From assembly GCA_020626475.1 (NCBI GenBank), contig JAHKZT010000004.1, positions 1 to 18,659 of the forward strand: DNA of 18,659 nt, in the 5' to 3' direction. The notes below the pieces were generated by a model, which ran no database searches, was not told the DNA's origin, and saw only the letters and a program-made list of their open reading frames with translations. Positions 13,433 through 18,659 of the stretch are shown here, one piece after another (the first letter of the stretch is position 1; each line of letters starts with the position of its first letter). This stretch comes from a bacterium (GTDB taxonomy: Bacteria; Patescibacteriota; Saccharimonadia; Saccharimonadales; Saccharimonadaceae). The translations under genes were made by a program, and so were the position numbers.

Positions 13433-16381
13433 TTAGTCTCTGACGCCAAGCATCTTGCGGACGGCTGGGTTCATGCCAGTACGCTGGCTTGCCATAGACT
13501 TCTCTGTATTGAGCTGATGGATTTGCGTCTGGAGCGCGTCGTGGAGACGTTTGTTGACGACTCGACCATTAATGGTGACGGTTGCGCCAGCGGCATTACC
13601 GTCGATTGCAAGCATTGCTTCATTTAATTGAGTAATAGTTGCAGTCTTTAGTGTTGCTAATTGTGGTGCAGTCATGTCGCCAACGAAGCTTAGGATATTT
13701 GATGCGTAAGAATCCTGATGGTCGAAGAAGAATTTATTGTCCGGATGATCTGCTGGTTTTTTGCTATCGTAACCGCCAGTAAAGAATTTATTAAAGGAGG
13801 CTAAGCGTTCGCCGTCCATCTGGCCAGAACAGACCGCGGAACGGAGATATTTGATCGGATAAGTAGCAAGATTTTCATTTCCGTTTGCGTCATGCGCGAT
13901 AACGCCGGCTTTTTGGTCGTCGAGCTTTTGGTTCCACATCGTGCGATCGGCGCTTGCGATTGCTTTCCAATCGCTAAGTGCATTGCCGAGTACAACGACG
14001 TTTGTTTTGCTTGCTGCGCCCATATCGTGGTCGCCTGCAAGTGTTGCACCGCTAGACCAAGTTTCGTAGTCGATGAAGGATTCGATATCTTTGCCCTTAC
14101 CATTCATGCCACGGCGCATCATATTAGCCTTAGCCCATTGTGCAGCGTCGAGGTCTTCTTGTTTGAAGGTGAGACAAATATCGTTGAGTTCCTTTTGGAA
14201 GCGGATATTACCTTCGCCGTAAGCTTCTTTAGAATATCTACGAAGAACATCGCCAATGTCGTCTTTATCGCCACGTTTGTACATGACTTCAAGAGCGGCG
14301 GACATTGAGTTGTAGTCCTTGTTTTGGAAGGCATTGATGAGTTGACGCTTGATACGTGGACCAGCTTCATAATCATCGTAAAGCTCAACATAGTTACTGC
14401 GGGCTTCGTGGTCAACTTTGCGCTTAGCGGTAACAGCGTCGGCGAGAGTGGCATTGATAGCTTTTTGGCCAGTGTCGTAGATTTCCTTTTCGGACGCGGT
14501 AAGGTTGCCGCCACGTAGTGCGCTGAGCTGGGTTGCGGTTAGCGTATTGCCAGTTCTCTTGATGACATCTTTTTCATCGTTATTAAGGCCTTCACCTCTA
14601 GCGATTTTTTGGATAGCGCCGCGCTTGAGTACTGCTTCATCGTAGGCATCTTTCTTTGCTTTAGCGGAATCGTAATCTGAGGCATTAATGTTGAAGGCAT
14701 CGAGGACGCGTTGATGGATGGCGTTTCTGCTCGTCTCTACATTATCGTGAATGAGCTTCGCGCGGTGTTCCATATTATTAAGCGTAACTTGGCGTTTGCG
14801 TGATTCGGCAGTAGCGGCGTCGACGATTGCATTATCGTAGCCGCGGTTAGTAGCATGAATGGCGCGAGCCATACTGCGACCACGAATGCGAGGATCGGTT
14901 CCGTCAGCTTTGAAGCCTTCATCGAAATCGCTCTCGACGTTCATACGCGCATTAGCGTTATTCATCTTGGCGAGTTCGTTTTGATAATGGCGAAGACCGC
15001 GTCTATTGAGGGTGCCATCGCGGCGGCGCCAGCTTGTCATCGCGTTAGTTAGGTTGCGATCTTTGTTACTTGCCGCGAGCTCAGCGGCATCAAATTCACG
15101 CTTAGTACGCTGTTTTTCGAGATACTGTGCGAGGCGAGTAGATGGCATGATAGGATTGCGCTTGTTGATTTGCTTCTGCTTTGCAAGTGCTTGTTGGCCT
15201 GCAGAGTAACGGCCGAAGGCGCCCAATGGGCGGGCTGCGGCGCGATTGATGCTGCCGCTGATTTTGCCGAGAACAGAGTTAGACATGCGCATGAGCGGAA
15301 TTGACATAAAGAGTGGAAGAACCTTTACGGCAATGCCGAGAACGATGCCGAGCCAGTTGGTTGCAGAAGTGATAATTACAAGACCAGCGAGCTGAGATGC
15401 ACCATAAAGAATGCTAAACATCGGGTAGAAGAATAGCATCTGGGCAAGCATTTGATACCATTTTTTGAACCATTTATCGGTATTTGGAAGCATGTAAGCA
15501 ATGATTGCGAGAGGCGAGATCATGACTAAGAGATAGATGAGTGCCTGACGTGCGGCCATTGTTACGACTGCGGAAATTACGGCAATGAGACCAGAGAGAA
15601 GAATTGGGAGAAGTAGCCAAATGACGCCGCCGATACTACCGTAAACTAATGCACCGGCGAAAACTGCGCCTGCCGTGCCGATGCCGAGCATAGCTGCAAC
15701 GATGCCACCAACAGAGGCGCCGTTAGCAACTTCGGAAATAGTACCATTTTCGATTGCGATATTTTGGACATTTACGAAGAAGTCCTGGAAGGCGTTACCG
15801 AGAATATTGCTGAGGTCGACGGCAAGCGTACAGATAATGTAGCTGAGGTTGACGAGGATGGCGGAAATAATAATGCGCGGCAATGCTTTTTTGATGCCGT
15901 AGTTATTAATACCGAAGCCGGTAAGCTGAGAGATGATGATGACGAGAATAAAGATAATGAAGATAGTATTTGTAATGTCTTTAAAGTATTCCCAGACGAC
16001 GTAGGTTGGTGATTCGTTATCGGTTGGAAGCGGATTTACTTCGATAATCTGAGTTAAGAGATCGTAGGCGCCGTCGATAACATTACCAAAAAGACCCGCG
16101 CCTGGACAAATAATCCAGCCGAGGCTACCTACCTGGTCATAACAACTAACTTTAGAGGATTCTTCGTCCTCTTCTTCCCCGTCGTTATTATCATTATCAG
16201 TAGTTTCGTTTCCGTTTTCGTCGGTAGTAGTGTCTGCATCTGGTTCATCTGTTACTACAGTAGTATCGTCGTTATTGCCATTACCAGTATCCGGAGTAGC
16301 AAAAACTGGGCCGGATAGCGCTAGTATGCCAAATACGGCCGCTATAACAGATAGGACTATGCTTTTAATACACTTGCCCAT
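13433..16381 (-). CDS. VirB6/TrbL-like multi-pass membrane protein with long soluble tail
   Basis: A 982-residue protein: signal peptide 1-28 (ends PVFA), an Asp/Glu/Thr/Asn-rich acidic stretch (31-76), and a hydrophobic core with about seven membrane helices (roughly 137-152, 168-190, 225-246, 250-275, 279-298, 311-335, 345-364). A charged soluble C-terminal region of about 610 residues follows. The helix-rich core with a conserved-looking stretch AARQALIYLLVMISPLAIIA fits the VirB6/TrbL channel proteins of type IV systems. The long tail is not recognised. I place the start at the second ATG (16381). The upstream in-frame ATG at 16402 would put the -10 box inside the coding region, and only the second start gives an ordinary signal peptide. 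There is no Shine-Dalgarno site. It has its own promoter and terminator. Confidence 0.85.
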   Translation of the reverse strand: MGKCIKSIVLSVIAAVFGILALSGPVFATPDTGNGNNDDTTVVTDEPDADTTTDENGNETTDNDNNDGEEEDEESSKVSCYDQVGSLGWIICPGAGLFGNVIDGAYDLLTQIIEVNPLPTDNESPTYVVWEYFKDITNTIFIIFILVIIISQLTGFGINNYGIKKALPRIIISAILVNLSYIICTLAVDLSNILGNAFQDFFVNVQNIAIENGTISEVANGASVGGIVAAMLGIGTAGAVFAGALVYGSIGGVIWLLLPILLSGLIAVISAVVTMAARQALIYLLVMISPLAIIAYMLPNTDKWFKKWYQMLAQMLFFYPMFSILYGASQLAGLVIITSATNWLGIVLGIAVKVLPLFMSIPLMRMSNSVLGKISGSINRAAARPLGAFGRYSAGQQALAKQKQINKRNPIMPSTRLAQYLEKQRTKREFDAAELAASNKDRNLTNAMTSWRRRDGTLNRRGLRHYQNELAKMNNANARMNVESDFDEGFKADGTDPRIRGRSMARAIHATNRGYDNAIVDAATAESRKRQVTLNNMEHRAKLIHDNVETSRNAIHQRVLDAFNINASDYDSAKAKKDAYDEAVLKRGAIQKIARGEGLNNDEKDVIKRTGNTLTATQLSALRGGNLTASEKEIYDTGQKAINATLADAVTAKRKVDHEARSNYVELYDDYEAGPRIKRQLINAFQNKDYNSMSAALEVMYKRGDKDDIGDVLRRYSKEAYGEGNIRFQKELNDICLTFKQEDLDAAQWAKANMMRRGMNGKGKDIESFIDYETWSSGATLAGDHDMGAASKTNVVVLGNALSDWKAIASADRTMWNQKLDDQKAGVIAHDANGNENLATYPIKYLRSAVCSGQMDGERLASFNKFFTGGYDSKKPADHPDNKFFFDHQDSYASNILSFVGDMTAPQLATLKTATITQLNEAMLAIDGNAAGATVTINGRVVNKRLHDALQTQIHQLNTEKSMASQRTGMNPAVRKMLGVRD

Positions 16382-16390
16382 AACTCTTTT

Positions 16391-16419
16391 ATTATAGCAC
16401 ACATAAGCTTTTTAGTCAA
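16391..16419 (-). promoter_or_regulatory. Strong promoter of the VirB6-like gene, leaderless geometry
   Basis: Minus-strand TTGACT (16419-16414), a 17-base spacer and TATAAT (16396-16391) form a near-consensus sigma-70-type promoter. Nine bases after the -10 box comes the ATG (16381). The expected transcript start is 16382-16385, so the mRNA would have about 1-4 untranslated bases. This is the clearest of the near-leaderless starts in the window. Confidence 0.8.
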
Positions 16420-16533
16420 GTATTATGTTGTATTTTTTGGATATTTCATGCGGTTTTTGGAAAAAGCTAAAAAATAAGATAATATATATTGCTTCTGGCG
16501 AACCATGGCATGTTAATCTAAAATAAATATAAG

Positions 16534-16542
16534 TGGTATAAT
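16534..16542 (+). promoter_or_regulatory. Extended -10 promoter of the pilin operon
   Basis: TGG-TATAAT is a perfect extended -10 element pointing right. Eleven bases separate it from the ATG at 16554, giving an expected leader of about 4-5 nt. The AAGG at 16549-16552 is one base from the ATG, too close for a normal ribosome site. It is divergent from the VirB6-like promoter, with about 115 bp between the two promoters, so the two transcription units could be co-regulated. Confidence 0.7.
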
Positions 16543-16553
16543 TTAGGTAAGGT

Positions 16554-17213
16554 ATGAAAAAGAAAATATTTCTATTAACGGTCGTAGTTAGCATATGTAG
16601 TTTCGCAATTAATTATAGTGAAGCTTCTGCATATACGAAGAACGAGTTGGGGCAATTATGTCAAACGATGGGCGGTACTTGGAGTGAGTCTTCCTTGAAG
16701 TGTACTGGCGGCGGTGTTAATTCGTCGAGTTGTTCTAGCTATGGAGGTAGCTATTCGAATCCAACCAGCAATGGGCATGATTTTACGCCTACCTGTTCCT
16801 GGACCTATGGTAGTTTAGGCAGCGATACTAATAGTGATTCTTCGACTACTGGCGGTGACGGTAGCATTGCAGATGTAAGTGAAGGCCAATGTACGTCTAT
16901 TCTCCCCGGCGGTTGGTGTGATGGCAAAGATGGCATCGGTAGCATCATTAATATGATTGTCTCTATTTTGACTGGCGCAGTTGTAGTTGCTGGTACGATT
17001 GGTATTATTATTTGCGGTTTCTTATGGATGACGGCTAGAGACAATGAAGCACAAGTGGCGATGGCGAAGAAGCGTATGCTAGATATTGTAATTGGTATTG
17101 TTGCATGGGTATTGCTGGCATTGATTGCGAATTTATTTATTCCAAAGACCTCGAGCGATATCGAATCAGATATGGGTTATAATGGAAATAGTAGTAAGGA
17201 TATAAAAGCATGA
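16554..17213 (+). CDS. T4SS pilin-like protein with Cys/Ser/Gly-rich ectodomain
   Basis: A 219-residue secreted or membrane protein. It has a signal peptide (about 1-26, ending ASA). A Cys/Ser/Gly-rich part follows (27-128, seven cysteines: 36, 50, 60, 81, 113, 122 plus C15 in the signal). Then come two membrane helices (about 131-158 and 175-195) joined by the charged loop ARDNEAQVAMAKKR (161-174), and a polar tail. The two-helix hairpin with a short basic loop is the architecture of VirB2/TrbC-type pilins and of the T4SS-pilin families found in CPR bacteria. The loop lacks the QGDP motif of the next three genes, so it may be a minor or tip subunit. Its TGA overlaps the next ATG (ATGA), showing translational coupling. 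Confidence 0.8.
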   Translation: MKKKIFLLTVVVSICSFAINYSEASAYTKNELGQLCQTMGGTWSESSLKCTGGGVNSSSCSSYGGSYSNPTSNGHDFTPTCSWTYGSLGSDTNSDSSTTGGDGSIADVSEGQCTSILPGGWCDGKDGIGSIINMIVSILTGAVVVAGTIGIIICGFLWMTARDNEAQVAMAKKRMLDIVIGIVAWVLLALIANLFIPKTSSDIESDMGYNGNSSKDIKA

Positions 17214-17869
17214 AAAAACTATTTTTCGGTTTTGCGGTGGCGGTAATGTCAGTTTTGGGTGTTGCAATGTTGCCTATGCAGAATGCGTCGGCTGCAGGCT
17301 GCGAATCGCACTTTTTAGGTCTGCCTGCTTGGTATGACGGTCTAACGGAGGGAAATGACTGCAAAATTAAGTCTCCTAAGGATGATGAGGATGTAAAGGC
17401 CTATGTTTGGACGATAGTCTTGAACGTGATGGGCATCATCACTGGCTTAATTGGCTATCTGGCGATTGGCTTTGTGATGTGGGGCGGCATTCAATATATG
17501 ATTGCTCAGGGCGATCCTGGCAAAGTCGCTAAAGGTAAAAAGACAATTACAAATGCGGTGATTGGTTTAGTGATTTCGATGACAGCCTCCATCCTGAGTG
17601 GGGCTATTTCTGGCATAGTGTCTGGCGTTAAAGATAGTGCAGATGGCGCTACATTCTTCCAAGGAATATTTAATAAAGTCTTTTTCTGGAGTGGCGTGGT
17701 TGCCGTGATCATGATTATCTATGGCGGTATTCAGTACATTACTAGTACAGGCAATCCGGCTGGTACTGCGAAGGCGAAGACGACGATTCTTTACTCTGTG
17801 ATTGGTTTGCTGGTAGTTATTACGGCGGCCGCAATCGTAAACGTAGTAGTAGGAGCAATGCCAGACTAA
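17210..17869 (+). CDS. Tandem-duplicated T4SS pilin-like protein
   Basis: A 219-residue protein with a signal peptide (about 1-28, ending ASA), a short ectodomain with C31 and C51, and then two complete pilin hairpins in one chain. The repeats are GGIQYMIAQGDPGKVAKGKK (92-111) and GGIQYITSTGNPAGTAKAKT (172-191), each between two membrane helices and 80 residues apart. Over the 34-residue core (91-124 against 171-204) I count 16 identities. The first copy has QGDP, the second TGNP. AAGGA lies ten bases before the ATG. It overlaps the previous stop (ATGA) and the following start (TAATG). It is probably an integral pilus-subunit-like membrane protein; a fused pair could fix subunit order or act as a base. 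Confidence 0.85.
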   Translation: MKKLFFGFAVAVMSVLGVAMLPMQNASAAGCESHFLGLPAWYDGLTEGNDCKIKSPKDDEDVKAYVWTIVLNVMGIITGLIGYLAIGFVMWGGIQYMIAQGDPGKVAKGKKTITNAVIGLVISMTASILSGAISGIVSGVKDSADGATFFQGIFNKVFFWSGVVAVIMIIYGGIQYITSTGNPAGTAKAKTTILYSVIGLLVVITAAAIVNVVVGAMPD

Positions 17870-18306
17870 TGAAAAAGAAAATATTATTACTAGTAGCCGC
17901 GCTGGCGGCGATGGTCGGTTTATTAATGCCGGGCGCAGTCTATGCGACCGATGGCGGAACAGGCAATGGCGAGGCGACGGGTGAAGATGCAAGTGCTAGT
18001 GATTTCTGTAAAAATGTGAAAAATACTAGTAGTCCTGCATATAATTCTCTTTGCGGCGGCGCAAAAGGTGAGGCTGATGCCGAGGCGGTAGTAAAAGATG
18101 TATTAAATGTCGTGTTTACTTGGGTTGGTATTATAGCGGTAATTGTAATTATTATCGGCGGCGTATTATATATGACCGCGCAGGGCGATCCGGGCAAACT
18201 CGCGCACGCAAAAAATGCAATTATGTTTGCGGTGATAGGCTTAATTGTTGCTCTGCTCTCGTTTGCGATTGTTAACTTTGTGCTTGATAGAATGCAAGGT
18301 GCATAA
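17869..18306 (+). CDS. T4SS pilin-like protein
   Basis: A 145-residue protein. It has a signal peptide (1-26, MKKKILLLVAALAAMVG... ending VYA). A short Gly/Glu/Ala-rich ectodomain has C47 and C62, a probable disulfide. Membrane helix 1 is at about 81-103, the loop AQGDPGKLAHAKN at 104-116 and helix 2 at 117-139. The size after signal removal and the hairpin form are those of VirB2/TrbC-type pilins, making this the best candidate for a major subunit. The ATG overlaps the previous stop as TAATG, and AGGAG lies about a dozen bases upstream. Confidence 0.85.
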   Translation: MKKKILLLVAALAAMVGLLMPGAVYATDGGTGNGEATGEDASASDFCKNVKNTSSPAYNSLCGGAKGEADAEAVVKDVLNVVFTWVGIIAVIVIIIGGVLYMTAQGDPGKLAHAKNAIMFAVIGLIVALLSFAIVNFVLDRMQGA

Positions 18307-18320
18307 AGAAAGGAAAAATT

Positions 18321-18608
18321 GTGGTTTGGAAAGTTATAGCTTCGAGTATTAAACAGCAGGTCCAAGATATAAATGGTGCGGACCATACACTAGAAAATGA
18401 TATGTATAATATCATCAATGGCGTCATGATGGTTGTTGGTATTGTTGCAGTAATTGTAATTATTGTCGGTGGCGTAAACTATGCTACGTCGCAAGGCGAT
18501 CCGAGCAAGGTGACAAAAGGCAAGAAGGTGCTGATTGGTGGTATTGTTGGCTTAATTATTGTATTGCTAGCATTTGCTATAGTTAATTTCGTCTTAAAAG
18601 CGCTTTAA
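18321..18608 (+). CDS. Short T4SS pilin-like protein without signal peptide
   Basis: A 95-residue protein with a GTG start at 18321, supported by AGGA at 18311-18314 (six bases away). There is no cleavable signal. A polar N-terminal part (1-30) leads straight into helix 1 (about 32-54), the loop SQGDPSKVTKGKK (57-69) and helix 2 (70-92). The core GGVNYATSQGDPSKV closely follows GGVLYMTAQGDPGKL of the upstream gene, so the two are paralogues. Lack of a signal suggests direct membrane insertion. It could be an inner-membrane assembly partner rather than a fibre subunit. It sits 14 bases after the previous gene, in the same operon. Confidence 0.83.
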   Translation: MVWKVIASSIKQQVQDINGADHTLENDMYNIINGVMMVVGIVAVIVIIVGGVNYATSQGDPSKVTKGKKVLIGGIVGLIIVLLAFAIVNFVLKAL

Positions 18609-18647
18609 TAATATGTTATTATAAGTATTAAGGATATACTTTTTCAA

Positions 18648-18659
18648 AAAGGAGAAGAA
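18648..18659 (+). promoter_or_regulatory. Ribosome binding site of the next gene (beyond window)
   Basis: AAAGGAG at 18648-18654 is a strong Shine-Dalgarno sequence, and the window ends five bases later. The next gene of the pilin operon must start just outside. The 39 bases before it (18609-18647) show no terminator hairpin, so the operon probably continues. Confidence 0.6.

Noticed and set aside
16504..16515. Tiny ORF ATG GCA TGT TAA as a leader peptide before the pilin operon
   Set aside because: It lies upstream of the extended -10 box that best fits the pilin promoter, so it would not be on the transcript, and it has no ribosome site.
16412..16594. 60-aa minus-strand ORF in the divergent promoter region
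   Set aside because: It overlaps the start of the first pilin gene and both promoters. Its composition is plain AT-rich and no ribosome site is seen.

Overview
The window is a bacterial chromosomal replication-origin region joined to a type IV secretion (T4SS)-like or pilus-like membrane machine. The left end carries rpmH (L34, minus strand), then dnaA, dnaN and recF on the plus strand. This is the classic oriC neighbourhood. The order of PrgI-family protein, split VirB4, VirB6-like protein and short two-helix 'QGDP' pilin-like proteins right beside recF resembles Patescibacteria (CPR), most likely Saccharibacteria (TM7). That placement is inference from family content. The standard genetic code is used: UGA stops at 6891-6893 and 17211-17213 both overlap the next gene's start, so the UGA-as-glycine code of some CPR lineages does not apply.

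Layout: 1-138 rpmH (-). 139-378 holds the divergent rpmH/dnaA control region with DnaA-box-like 9-mers and a 10-bp inverted repeat. 379-1764 is dnaA. 1765-2020 is the probable oriC unwinding region, with a perfect DnaA box, a tandem TTTTACAC 9-mer, a short GC block and a DnaA-trio-like CTA repeat. 2021-4149 is dnaN-recF, translationally coupled. From recF to 16.4 kb everything is on the minus strand. Read in transcription order it is: VirB6-like membrane protein (16381 to 13433), terminator, PrgI-family protein, N-terminal VirB4/TraC-like protein, VirB4 ATPase, a 925-aa membrane protein of unknown family, a secreted three-domain cell-wall enzyme (lysozyme, SGNH and NlpC/P60), and a membrane-anchored PEGA-like protein whose end overlaps the end of recF. 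At 16.4-16.55 kb lies a divergent promoter region. To its right an operon of four two-helix T4SS-pilin-like genes runs on the plus strand, and the operon probably continues past the window end.

Inferred working model: VirB4 supplies ATP-driven force. PrgI and VirB6 form the inner-membrane platform. The pilin-like proteins form a pilus or surface fibre. The lysozyme/SGNH/NlpC protein opens or remodels peptidoglycan, either the cell's own or that of a host cell. No VirB7, VirB8, VirB9, VirB10, VirB11, VirD4 or relaxase is seen here, so this is a minimal or split system.

The most notable signals are: (1) transcription units whose -10 boxes lie only 6-11 nt before the start codon, implying leaderless or near-leaderless mRNAs, while internal genes have Shine-Dalgarno sites; (2) a DnaA-trio unwinding element between dnaA and dnaN; (3) the triple-enzyme cell-wall hydrolase; (4) a pilin gene that is an internal tandem duplication of the pilin unit.
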